The notes below the pieces were generated by a model. The model made no database searches, was not told the DNA's origin, and was given only the letters and a program-made list of their open reading frames with translations. A stretch of DNA of 64,000 bases, taken from Fluviicoccus sp. Lineage in GTDB: Bacteria; Pseudomonadota; Gammaproteobacteria; Pseudomonadales; Moraxellaceae. The stretch spans positions 434,001-498,000 of the forward strand of contig NZ_JAUSMX010000009.1 in the NCBI RefSeq assembly GCF_030646115.1, in the 5' to 3' direction. Positions 48,167 through 56,241 of the stretch are shown here, one piece after another; within the stretch, counting starts at the first letter, position 1; each line of letters starts with the position of its first letter. Position numbers and translations under genes: made by a program.

Positions 48167-49939
48167 ATGCATGCAGCCTGCCATTACACGGTCATGGCCC
48201 GACACCCGGCCAGTCATTTCTTTCAGATAACCCTGCATGTACACCATCCGCACCCGCAGGGGCAACTGTTGTGGTTACCGAACTGGATCGTCGGCAGCTA
48301 TATGATTCGCGATTTCGCGCGGCATATTGTGAGTTTAAGCGCCCGGACCGCGCAAGGCTTGTTATTAGATGTCAACAAGGTCGGGAAAAATCAATGGATG
48401 GTTGAGCCGCACGCCGGTGATATCCGGGTTGAGTATGAAGTTTATGCCTGGGATTTGTCCGTGCGCGGGGCGCATCTGGACCAATTTCACGGTTATTTCA
48501 ACGGCCCCTGCCTGTTTTTGGCGGTTGCCGGGCAGGAACAGATGCCTGTAACGCTGGATATTCAATGCCCCGAAGGCGTGGAAGGCTGGAAAGTAGCGAC
48601 GGGCCTGACGCCGCGCGCGACGCTTGCCAGTGGTTTTGGAGAGTACGAAGCCCCCGATTACGCGTCCCTGCTGGACGCACCGGTGGAAATGGGAACCTTT
48701 GATGAACTGGAGTTTGCCGCAGACGCCATGCCGCACCGCATGGTGCTGACCGGCCGCCAACGCGCCGACAAAGCCCGGCTGGCCCGGGATTTGGCGAAGA
48801 TCTGCGAAACCTGTATCCGTTTCTGGCATGACCCGGCGCCGTTTGCCGGCTACCTGTTCCAGGTCATGGTCACAGGCAATGGCTACGGAGGTCTGGAGCA
48901 TGGCAATTCAACCAGCCTGATGTGCTCGCGGGATGATTTGCCGTTATCCACCGAGCCCGAGCGCCCCTCGGACAAATACCGGACATTCCTGGGCCTCTGC
49001 AGCCATGAATATTTTCATGCCTGGCTGGTGAAACGCATCAAGCCGGCGGTATTGATGCAGCCAGATCTGGAACGGGAGAACTACACGCCGTTACTGTGGG
49101 TGTTTGAGGGCTTCACTTCCTATTATGACGACTTGATCCTGGCGCGCTCCGGGGTAATTTCCTCCCAGGATTATCTCGATATGCTGGGACAACAGATCAG
49201 CCGTTACCTGAAGACGCCCGGTCGTCACGTGCAGTCGGTGACGGAATCCAGTTTTGACGCCTGGACCAAATACTACAAGCCGGACGAAAACACCCCGAAC
49301 AGCGTGGTCAGCTATTACATCAAAGGTTCGCTGGTAGCCTTGTGCATTGATCTGACCCTGCGCCAAGATTCCAACAATACGTTGCGCCTGGATGATGTGA
49401 TGCGGCTTTTGTGGCAGGAGCACGGCAAGCCCGGCATAGGGGTAGAGCCGGACACGGTGCAGCGGCTGGTGGAGAGACTTTCCGGCCGGGTCTGGAGCTC
49501 CGAGTGGACGGACTGGCTGCACGGAACTGCTGAGCTACCCTTGAAATCGTTACTGGAAAAGCAGGGTATCAGCTTGAACCTGAGAGCGGATTCCGGCGCC
49601 AATGGTCAGGTATATGCCAGTTTGGGAGTGCGGGGGCAGGCCTCCGAAGGCGGCTTCCTGCTGCAGAATGTTTGGCGGGGCGGAGCCGCCGATGCCGCCG
49701 GTCTTTCGGCCGGTGACCTGATTATTGCCGTGGACGGCCTGAAAGTTAGTTCTCAATTGGAAAAAGTGATTGCCAGCTATCCGGTAGGTGGTAATCTTTG
49801 CATCCACGCATTCCGCCGCGATGAACTGTTGCCATTTGAGGTTCATCTGCAGGCCGCTCCCTTTGAGAATTGTGCGCTGGCCTTGCCGTCCGACCCCGGG
49901 TTGCGGCAGCGGGCCGAGCAGTGGATTCTGGACCAATAA
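48167..49939 (+). CDS. M61-family metallopeptidase (glycyl aminopeptidase type) with PDZ domain
   Basis: 590 residues. An N-terminal beta-rich M61 domain (WLPNWIVGSYMIRDFARHI) is followed by the catalytic region with the zinc motif HEYFH at 280-284 and a downstream glutamate in WVFEGFTSYYDD. A C-terminal PDZ domain (~490-560, GLSAGDLIIAVDGLKV) follows. M61 enzymes act as aminopeptidases with a preference for Gly/Ala. No signal peptide is seen. The gene ends 19 bp before fadD. Confidence 0.9.
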   Translation: MHAACHYTVMARHPASHFFQITLHVHHPHPQGQLLWLPNWIVGSYMIRDFARHIVSLSARTAQGLLLDVNKVGKNQWMVEPHAGDIRVEYEVYAWDLSVRGAHLDQFHGYFNGPCLFLAVAGQEQMPVTLDIQCPEGVEGWKVATGLTPRATLASGFGEYEAPDYASLLDAPVEMGTFDELEFAADAMPHRMVLTGRQRADKARLARDLAKICETCIRFWHDPAPFAGYLFQVMVTGNGYGGLEHGNSTSLMCSRDDLPLSTEPERPSDKYRTFLGLCSHEYFHAWLVKRIKPAVLMQPDLERENYTPLLWVFEGFTSYYDDLILARSGVISSQDYLDMLGQQISRYLKTPGRHVQSVTESSFDAWTKYYKPDENTPNSVVSYYIKGSLVALCIDLTLRQDSNNTLRLDDVMRLLWQEHGKPGIGVEPDTVQRLVERLSGRVWSSEWTDWLHGTAELPLKSLLEKQGISLNLRADSGANGQVYASLGVRGQASEGGFLLQNVWRGGAADAAGLSAGDLIIAVDGLKVSSQLEKVIASYPVGGNLCIHAFRRDELLPFEVHLQAAPFENCALALPSDPGLRQRAEQWILDQ

Positions 49940-49958
49940 CTGAAACAGGAGCCTCCTG

Positions 49959-51620
49959 ATGGAACAACCGGATTTCTGGAAAGACAAGTACCCCCAAGGC
50001 CTCGCCCGTGAGATCAACACCGAGGTGTATCCCACGATCATGCATCTGTTCAAGGATGCATGCCGCAAGTACGCCAACAAACCGGCGTTCTCGAACATGG
50101 GCCGCACCCTGACGTTTGCCGAACTGGACAAGTACAGCGCCGCCGTGGCGACCTGGTTCCAGCAGAATACCGACCTGCAACCGGGCGACCGCGTGGCGGT
50201 GCAGATGCCTAATGTGCTCCAGTATCCGGTAGTGGTTTTTGGTATTTTGCGTGCCGGGCTGGTGGTGGTGAACACCAACCCGCTGTACACCGCCCGCGAA
50301 ATGCAGCACCAGTTCAAGGACGCCGGTTGCAAGGCGCTGGTTGCGCTGGCCAACTTCGGCCACATGGTGGAAGAAGTGCTGCCGCAAACCGGCATTCGCT
50401 ACCTGATCATGACCGAAGTGGGCGACATGATGCCGCCGTTGAAGCGACTGATTGTCAATAATGTCGTGAAGTATGTGAAGAAAATGGTGCCGGACTATGA
50501 CCTGCCCACCGCCATCCCCTTCACCCGCCTGATTCGCGCCAATCCTCACAAGCTGAAGGAATACACCGCCAAGCCCGATGATATTGCCTGCCTGCAATAT
50601 ACCGGCGGCACCACCGGTGTTTCCAAGGGAGCCATGCTGACGCATCGCACCATTACCTCGAACATGATGCAGACCCACGCTTTCCTCAGTACGGCCTTGC
50701 AGCCGGGCCGTGAAGTGATGATCTGCCCGCTGCCGCTGTACCACATCTTTGCCTTCGGGGTTTCTTGCATTGGCATGGTGCTGGGCATGCATACCGTGCT
50801 GATCACCAATCCGCGTGACATTCCCGGCTTCGTGAAAGAGCTGCAATCCTGGGACTTCACTGCCATGATGGGTCTGAACACCTTGTTCGTGGCCTTGATG
50901 AACAACCCGGAATTCCGCAAGCTGAACTTCAGCAAGCTGAAGGTGACCATTGCCGGCGGCATGGCCATGCAGACGGCGGTGGCCAATGACTGGGAAAAGC
51001 TGACCGGCAGCAAGGTTTGCGAAGGCTATGGCATGACCGAGTCTTCGCCGGTGATCACCATTAACCCGCCGACCGCCATCCAGATCGGCACCATTGGCGT
51101 ACCGGTGCCCAATACCGAAGTGCGTATCGTCAATGACGACGGCGAAGACATGCCGTTGGGTGAGGCCGGTGAGCTGTGGGCCCGTGGTCCGCAGGTGATG
51201 AAGGGTTACTGGCAGCGTCCGGAAGCCACCGCCGAAACGGTTACTTCGGACGGCTGGTTGAAGACCGGTGACGTGGCATTGGTGCAGCCTGACGGCTATA
51301 TCCGTATCGTCGACCGCAAGAAGGACATGATTCTGGTGTCCGGCTTCAACGTCTATCCCAACGAGATTGAAGAAGTCGCCGTGCAGCATGCCGGGGTTCT
51401 GGAGTGCGCCTGCGTGGGCGTGCCTGACTCCAAGTCCGGCGAGTCGGTGCGTTTGTTTGTGGTGAAGAAGGATGCCTCCCTCAGTGAGGAAGAGCTGATG
51501 ATTCACCTGAAGAACAACCTGACCGGTTACAAGGTGCCGCGGTCCATCGTCTTCAAGACCGATTTGCCGAAGACCCCGGTGGGCAAGATCCTGCGTCGCG
51601 AATTGCGCGACAAGGGTTGA
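49959..51620 (+). CDS. fadD: Long-chain fatty acyl-CoA synthetase
   Basis: 553 residues, an adenylate-forming enzyme. The P-loop motif is YTGGTTGVSKGAMLTH, the A5 motif is GYGMTESSP, and the C-terminal hinge GWLKTGDVAL...DRKKDMI and GKILRREL lysine motif are intact. The FadD-specific linker and fatty-acid signature (DGWLKTGD...) are present. It activates fatty acids with ATP and CoA at the inner membrane for beta-oxidation or lipid synthesis. AGGAGCC precedes ATG 49959. A clear terminator follows. Confidence 0.95.
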   Translation: MEQPDFWKDKYPQGLAREINTEVYPTIMHLFKDACRKYANKPAFSNMGRTLTFAELDKYSAAVATWFQQNTDLQPGDRVAVQMPNVLQYPVVVFGILRAGLVVVNTNPLYTAREMQHQFKDAGCKALVALANFGHMVEEVLPQTGIRYLIMTEVGDMMPPLKRLIVNNVVKYVKKMVPDYDLPTAIPFTRLIRANPHKLKEYTAKPDDIACLQYTGGTTGVSKGAMLTHRTITSNMMQTHAFLSTALQPGREVMICPLPLYHIFAFGVSCIGMVLGMHTVLITNPRDIPGFVKELQSWDFTAMMGLNTLFVALMNNPEFRKLNFSKLKVTIAGGMAMQTAVANDWEKLTGSKVCEGYGMTESSPVITINPPTAIQIGTIGVPVPNTEVRIVNDDGEDMPLGEAGELWARGPQVMKGYWQRPEATAETVTSDGWLKTGDVALVQPDGYIRIVDRKKDMILVSGFNVYPNEIEEVAVQHAGVLECACVGVPDSKSGESVRLFVVKKDASLSEEELMIHLKNNLTGYKVPRSIVFKTDLPKTPVGKILRRELRDKG

Positions 51621-51646
51621 TTGCAGCGTGGTTAAGGTTTGAAATG

Positions 51647-51675
51647 AAGCCTGTCTCCGGACAGGCTTTTTCTTT
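51647..51675 (+). terminator. Rho-independent terminator after fadD
   Basis: AAGCCTGTC (51647-51655) pairs with GACAGGCTT (51660-51668) around TCCG, followed by TTTCTTT. It ends immediately before the ribosome binding site of the FecR-domain gene. Confidence 0.9.
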
Positions 51676-51689
51676 GGGGAGTGCAGGAC

Positions 51690-52460
51690 ATGAGAACAGC
51701 GGCATATGCGTTGATGCTGGTGTGTGGTTTGGGGTCTGGCGGTGTTTGGGCCGGTCTGAAGGCAGGGACGGTGACCCAGATTGAAGGTGAAGTGTCCGTG
51801 CTGGACAGCACCGGTAGCGGTCATGCCCTGCGTATGGGGGACAAGGTCAGCGAAGGCGAAACGCTGGTCACCGGTAAAACCGGGCAGGTGCATATCAGGA
51901 TGGTGGACGATGCCTATCTGGCCGTTCGCGCCAATACCCGTCTGGTGATTGATACCTACCGCGCGGCGAACAAGGACGATGACAGCAGCGTGTTCAGTCT
52001 GTTGCAGGGGTCATTCCGGGCGGTAACCGGGTGGATTGGCCAGACCAATCCCGCGCATTACAAGGTGAAAACTCCGACCGCTTCCATTGGTATTCGCGGT
52101 ACGGATCATGAGCCCGTATTCGTGCCGGAGGCCGAAGCCACTGAAGAAACACCGGCCGGGACGTATGACCGGGTGCATGAGGGCGGGACGATGATTGAGG
52201 CGGAAGGTGAGACGGTGGAAGTGAAGCCGGGGTTTGCCGGGTTTGCCCCTTTTCGCGATCGGCCCAGATTGCTGGCCGCCATTCCCCGTTTTCTGGAAAA
52301 CCGTCCGCGTCTGGATGAAAAGCTCGAAGCCATCAAGCCCGAGTTGAAGGCCAGGCTCATGGAGCGGGTGGAGCGTTTACGCGCCTTGCGTCAGGAAATC
52401 CAGAAGCAGCGGCTGCGACCCTTGCAGCAAATTCAGCCCCTGCAGAGATTCCAACGTTAA
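51690..52460 (+). CDS. FecR-domain exported protein, unknown role
   Basis: 256 residues. A signal peptide (~1-23, GGVWAG) precedes a FecR domain (~25-150) with GTVTQIEGEVSVLDSTG, MGDKVSEGETLVTGKTGQV and the TASIGIRGTDHE motif. FecR-domain proteins without a TonB receptor nearby are mostly periplasmic and of unknown function. The C-terminal ~70 residues are basic, helical and Gln/Arg-rich. ATG 51690 is preferred, with GGGGAG 8 nt upstream. It lies directly after the fadD terminator and before a Cys-rich protein gene. Confidence 0.8.
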   Translation: MRTAAYALMLVCGLGSGGVWAGLKAGTVTQIEGEVSVLDSTGSGHALRMGDKVSEGETLVTGKTGQVHIRMVDDAYLAVRANTRLVIDTYRAANKDDDSSVFSLLQGSFRAVTGWIGQTNPAHYKVKTPTASIGIRGTDHEPVFVPEAEATEETPAGTYDRVHEGGTMIEAEGETVEVKPGFAGFAPFRDRPRLLAAIPRFLENRPRLDEKLEAIKPELKARLMERVERLRALRQEIQKQRLRPLQQIQPLQRFQR

Positions 52461-52548
52461 TCCCTGTTAATTTTGTGGTTAAGGGTTGATTGTCGCCTGA
52501 TGGCGATGGAAACTCGGTTGACACAAAAACATAAGCAAGAGGGTCGTC

Positions 52549-53013
52549 ATGAACAAGATTGTTATGGGATTACTGGTTGTGTTGTTGTCCGGCGGAGCCG
52601 CAGCCGAAGAGGCAGCCACCCCGGACTCACCGGCTTATGGCAAGGGGCCTTGCCGGGAAGATATCGTGAAGCTGTGCCCCGGTGTGTTGCCGGGTCAGGG
52701 ACGCATGGCAACCTGTCTGGCCATGAACCGCGCCAAGGTTTCTCCGCAATGCCGTGAAACGATAACTGCAGCGGCGCAATCGGTGAAGAACGGGCCATGC
52801 AAGGCGGATATCCAGAAATTCTGCACCGGCACACAACCTGGTCAGGGTCGCATGCGCGCCTGTCTGGTGCAGCACAAGAGCGAGCTGTCACCGGAGTGCC
52901 AGACCAAGGTTTCGGAGGGAAAGCAGCGGGCACAGGGCATTATGATGCAGCGCCGGCAACAGCAGTCACAACAAGGTCAGGCCAAACCGGCCGATGATGA
53001 GGGTGATCTTTAA
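52549..53013 (+). CDS. Exported Cys-rich repeat protein (GLG1-like repeats)
   Basis: 154 residues. A signal peptide (~1-19, GGAAAE) precedes two 49-residue repeats with identical cysteine spacing: C35, C43, C56, C68 and C84, C92, C105, C117. Each reads GPC-x7-C-x12-C-x11-C around a PGQGRM motif. This matches the Cys-rich GLG1/ESL-1 repeat family described from Golgi proteins and found in some proteobacteria. The tail is Gln-rich and acidic. It is probably periplasmic with disulfides; the function is unknown. It shares its surroundings with the FecR-domain gene 88 bp upstream. Confidence 0.8.
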   Translation: MNKIVMGLLVVLLSGGAAAEEAATPDSPAYGKGPCREDIVKLCPGVLPGQGRMATCLAMNRAKVSPQCRETITAAAQSVKNGPCKADIQKFCTGTQPGQGRMRACLVQHKSELSPECQTKVSEGKQRAQGIMMQRRQQQSQQGQAKPADDEGDL

Positions 53014-53121
53014 GGATGGCTGTATGCTGACGGAGTTCAAGCAACAATAAGCTCTCAAGTCATTCTCCCGGCCAATCCCCGCAGACTCTATGATGACGGT
53101 TCACTTACAAAGGCCGTCGTC

Positions 53122-54285
53122 ATGAACACATCCCTTGATGGGCAGGACATCATTGAACCGGAGGCATCGTTGGAAACTCCTCCGGTGGTCATGGATGTAC
53201 CCGTAGGTATCCGCAGTGTCTCGCTGGCGGTGTTGGCAGTGCTGGCAGTCTTGTATGCCCTCCACTGGGCCGGGGAATTCCTGATCCCGGTTTTTCTGGC
53301 GCTGATGTGCAGTTACACTTTGTCGCCGTTGGTGGACCGGATGGTTCATTGGCGAATCCCCCGCGCCCTGGCCTCAGCCCTGGTGCTTTTGGGGCTGATT
53401 GGCGGTACTGGCATGACGGTTTATTCCCTGAGTGATGATGCCGCTGACTTGATCGGCGCGTTACCGGCGGCGGCTCAGAAAGTGCGGGTTTCCTTGCAGC
53501 GTGATCGCGACAGCAGCGTCGGACCCATGGAGATGCTGCAAAAGGCCGCCAAACAGATTGAGCAGGCGACCGAAGAAGCCGGGACTTCCATTCCCGCAGG
53601 AAAAGGCGTGACTAGGGTCCAGATAGAACATGCCAAATTCAATATCAGCAACTATTTCTGGAGTGGCACCCTCAGCCTCTTCGCCATGGTCGGGCAGGCA
53701 TTGATAGTCTGCTTCACGACCTATTTCCTGTTGACCTCCGGAGACAGGTTCCGGCGTAAAATCGTGAAAATTGCTGGCCCCACGTTCAGCCGGCGTAAAA
53801 TCACGGTGCAGGTTCTGGATGAAATTACGAGGCAGATCCAACGGTATCTGGTGGTGCAGGTACTGACCAGTGTCATGGTGGGAGTCGCGACCTGGCTGGC
53901 ATTTCGCTGGATCGGGCTTGAGCATGCGGCGGTTCTGGGACTGATTGCCGGGATTCTGGACTTCGTGCCGTACATTGGCATGCTGGTGGTGACGGTGGGC
54001 TCGGCGTTGTTGGGGTTCCTGCAATTTGACTCGCTGAACATGGCCTTGCTGGTGGGCGGAGTATCACTGCTGATTCACGGGATTGAGGGATACATCCTGT
54101 TTCCATGGCTGACCAGTCGCGCCAGCCGCATGAATCCGGTGGCTGTTTTTGTGGGGATGCTCGGCTGGGGATGGTTATGGGGCTTCTGGGGGCTGTTGCT
54201 GGGCTTGCCGATCCTGATGTCAATCAAGGTGATTTGTGATCATGTGGAGGGGTTGAAGCCGGTGGGGGAACTGTTGGGGGAATAA
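53122..54285 (+). CDS. AI-2E family (PerM-type) membrane permease
   Basis: 387 residues with about eight membrane helices. After an N-terminal tail of ~30 residues come paired helices, a large periplasmic or cytoplasmic loop (~115-180), and the family core with YLVVQVLTSVMVGVATWLAF and GLIAGILDFVPYIGMLV. The family was named for autoinducer-2 export but most members have other or unknown substrates, including Na+/H+ exchange. Nothing adjacent points to quorum sensing. A hairpin follows the stop. Confidence 0.87.
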   Translation: MNTSLDGQDIIEPEASLETPPVVMDVPVGIRSVSLAVLAVLAVLYALHWAGEFLIPVFLALMCSYTLSPLVDRMVHWRIPRALASALVLLGLIGGTGMTVYSLSDDAADLIGALPAAAQKVRVSLQRDRDSSVGPMEMLQKAAKQIEQATEEAGTSIPAGKGVTRVQIEHAKFNISNYFWSGTLSLFAMVGQALIVCFTTYFLLTSGDRFRRKIVKIAGPTFSRRKITVQVLDEITRQIQRYLVVQVLTSVMVGVATWLAFRWIGLEHAAVLGLIAGILDFVPYIGMLVVTVGSALLGFLQFDSLNMALLVGGVSLLIHGIEGYILFPWLTSRASRMNPVAVFVGMLGWGWLWGFWGLLLGLPILMSIKVICDHVEGLKPVGELLGE

Positions 54286-54290
54286 ATGAT

Positions 54291-54316
54291 CCCGGCCGCA
54301 GGGATGCGCGGCCGGG
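54291..54316. terminator. Hairpin between AI-2E-type permease and YjdM genes
   Basis: CCCGGCCGC (54291-54299) pairs with GCGGCCGGG (54308-54316), a perfect 9-bp stem with an 8-nt loop, between two convergent stop codons. The region reading GCAGGGATGC across the loop matches the hairpin after mucD. There is no long T-run in either direction. Confidence 0.6.
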
Positions 54317-54325
54317 AGGCAGGAC

Positions 54326-54667
54326 TCAGGCCTTCTTGACGAACTCGGACTTCAATTTCATGGGACCAATGCCGTCAATCTTGCAATCGATGTCGTGGTC
54401 GCCATCCACCAGACGGATATTCTTGACCTTGGTGCCCACCTTGACCACCAGCGAGGTGCCCTTGACCTTGAGGTCCTTGATCACGGTGACGGAATCACCG
54501 TCCTGCAACAGGTTGCCGTTGGCATCCTTGATGATGCGGGCATCGTCACCGGCTTCAGCCGCCGCACCCTTAGTCCATTCATGGGCGCATTCCGAGCAGA
54601 TGACCATGCCGCCGTCTTCATAGGTATATTCGGAGTTGCATTTGGGGCAATGGGGGAGGTCGGACAT
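54326..54667 (-). CDS. yjdM: YjdM/PhnA-family zinc-ribbon protein
   Basis: 113 residues. An N-terminal zinc ribbon has CPKC and CSEC ([22 protein letters not shown]), followed by the conserved PhnA domain with [15 protein letters not shown] and the C-terminal [12 protein letters not shown]. The family was once linked to phosphonate use but its role is unresolved. ATG 54667 matches the family; an in-frame start at 54712 would add 15 residues. Convergent with the AI-2E-type permease gene. Confidence 0.93.
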   Translation of the reverse strand: MSDLPHCPKCNSEYTYEDGGMVICSECAHEWTKGAAAEAGDDARIIKDANGNLLQDGDSVTVIKDLKVKGTSLVVKVGTKVKNIRLVDGDHDIDCKIDGIGPMKLKSEFVKKA

Positions 54668-54745
54668 GGTGTGCGCCTGAGAAATGGGGGAAAGAGGGGC
54701 GGAAGGGTACAATAATAGCCCTGAAAAATAAACGGGTATGACAGT

Positions 54746-55096
54746 TTAGAACACCATCACATGATCAACCTGATACCGCCCGTCACGACAGACCAGCACC
54801 ATTTCCGCCACAAAATCACCTTGGGCTTTGGTGAAGCTTTGCCGCCAGACAATCGCGGCGGAGTCGGGGCGCTTGAACACGGCGACCGGCTCGCGTCCGG
54901 CAAAAAAGCCTTTTTCGGCCTGATATTGGCGGCAGACATAATCCAGGTGTTCTGGCGTGACGATGGCTTTGATGCGATCGGTGAAATCGCGGACATGGGC
55001 GGCGTGGTCGATGCGGGTTGAGGCCTCCATCAGGTTGTCCATGATCGGGTTGGCGATGGTGAGGATGTCGGCGTCGGAAAGGGACTGAAAGTTCAT
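54746..55096 (-). CDS. Small conserved-looking protein, unknown
   Basis: 116 residues with no signal peptide or membrane helix. Helices at the N-terminus (IMDNLMEASTRIDHAAH) are followed by a beta-rich half (PVAVFKRPDSAAIVWRQSF, then MVLVCRDGRYQVDHVMVF). The arrangement suggests a cystatin/NTF2-like fold, but I cannot name a family. It is divergent from the FKBP gene, whose start is 113 bp away. Confidence 0.55.
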   Translation of the reverse strand: MNFQSLSDADILTIANPIMDNLMEASTRIDHAAHVRDFTDRIKAIVTPEHLDYVCRQYQAEKGFFAGREPVAVFKRPDSAAIVWRQSFTKAQGDFVAEMVLVCRDGRYQVDHVMVF

Positions 55097-55209
55097 GATG
55101 GCTCGGGAAAGAAGGAGAAAACCTCGGGTAAGATAACAATCCGGGATCAGTAACGGAAGTTATCCGGGTAAATTCGGGCGTCGCCAAATTGATGATGGGA
55201 ATACGCAAC

Positions 55210-55548
55210 ATGAGCAATGAACTGGGTGTAACCGATATTGTGGTGGGTGAAGGCAAGGAATGCGTGAAGGGCGCGTTGATCACGGCGCATTACACCGGCT
55301 GGCTGCTGGACGGGACGAAGTTCGATTCCTCGGTGGATCGCGGGCAGCCGTTCCAGTGCGTGATCGGCACCGGGCGGGTGATTCAGGGTTGGGATCAGGG
55401 CATGATGGGGATGAAGGTGGGCGGCAAGCGCAAGCTGATGGTGCCGTCGCATCTGGCGTACGGAGCGCGGCAGATGGGGCCTTTGATCAAGCCAAACTCG
55501 GATCTGGTGTTTGAAATTGAGTTGCTGGATGTGAAGACCAGAGATTGA
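55210..55548 (+). CDS. FKBP-type peptidyl-prolyl cis-trans isomerase, minimal single domain
   Basis: 112 residues, one FKBP domain with the active-site residues in VHYTGWL-like AHYTGWLLDGTKFDSSVDRGQPF, VIQGWDQGMMGMKVGGKRKLMVP and LAYG. No signal peptide is seen, so it is cytosolic. ATG 55210 is preferred; an upstream run of TTG/ATG codons (55189) would add seven residues. It is a general folding catalyst, distinct from the slyD copy in this window. Confidence 0.92.
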   Translation: MSNELGVTDIVVGEGKECVKGALITAHYTGWLLDGTKFDSSVDRGQPFQCVIGTGRVIQGWDQGMMGMKVGGKRKLMVPSHLAYGARQMGPLIKPNSDLVFEIELLDVKTRD

Positions 55549-55644
55549 ATAGCCATGCGGCATGTAAGATGATTGAGCCGCGCCTAGATATGCACAGGGG
55601 CAACGAAAGCCCCGTCATTGTTATAAAACTACAAGGAGATGGAG

Positions 55645-56157
55645 ATGGGACAATCAATGCAGTTCTATGCTTGCCCTGAAAGCACCGTTGAGCAGTTGGA
55701 AGAGGTGGATCTGGATGACTTCCATGATTTGATAGACGAAATTCAAACCGGTAATTTTTGCCCGGAGTATGCGTGGAATATCCTGTTTTTTCTGTTGGAT
55801 GCGATGGGTGAGACCCATTTTGACGATGATGAATTTCAGATATTGGATGAAGAAGGCGAAATCTGCGACAACCCCGATTGTGTGTTAGAGGGGGAACCTT
55901 TGGAGAATGGCCCGGATTTTTGTCAGCTACTGGATGCAGATAGCGTGGGTTATGCCGCAGCCGTTTTGAAGACTTTTACCGTAGAGCATTTGAGAAAGCG
56001 GTTTGATTCCGATTGTTATAAAGAAGCCGTCTCCAAGGGTGACATTTATCGTCATTCTCATGAATTTGAAGAAGTAGCGGCTGCCTATCTTGAAATGCGA
56101 GAATTTTTCATGAAGGCCGCCGAGCGCGGTGATGTGGTTGTCTATTATTTCATCTGA
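55645..56157 (+). CDS. Small acidic protein, YfbM/DUF1877-like
   Basis: 170 residues, strongly acidic in the first 110. A C-terminal VLKTFTVEHLRKRFD segment and EMREFFMKAAERGDVVVYYF resemble the DUF1877/YfbM family, in which a helical C-terminus ends near a buried patch; the fold suits such a protein but the function is unknown. ATG 55645 has AAGGAG 6 nt upstream. Base composition is clearly more A+T rich than hrpA next to it, which suggests recent acquisition. It starts alone between the FKBP gene and hrpA. Confidence 0.6.
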   Translation: MGQSMQFYACPESTVEQLEEVDLDDFHDLIDEIQTGNFCPEYAWNILFFLLDAMGETHFDDDEFQILDEEGEICDNPDCVLEGEPLENGPDFCQLLDADSVGYAAAVLKTFTVEHLRKRFDSDCYKEAVSKGDIYRHSHEFEEVAAAYLEMREFFMKAAERGDVVVYYFI

Positions 56158-56241
56158 GGGTGGCGTGGTTGCAGGACGTGGGGCAGAAGCTGTTTTTTCC
56201 GCTAAACTACCCCACCAAATTTCCAGCCCCGACCCGACCCC

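Noticed and set aside
49746-51893. Long antisense open frame opposite fadD and the FecR gene
   Set aside because: It overlaps fully supported genes on the other strand and its composition (His, Gln, Arg runs) is that of a reverse-complement artefact.
53122-54285. Quorum-sensing (AI-2) transport
   Set aside because: The AI-2E family name is historical; without luxS or lsr-type neighbours there is no support for AI-2 as the substrate.
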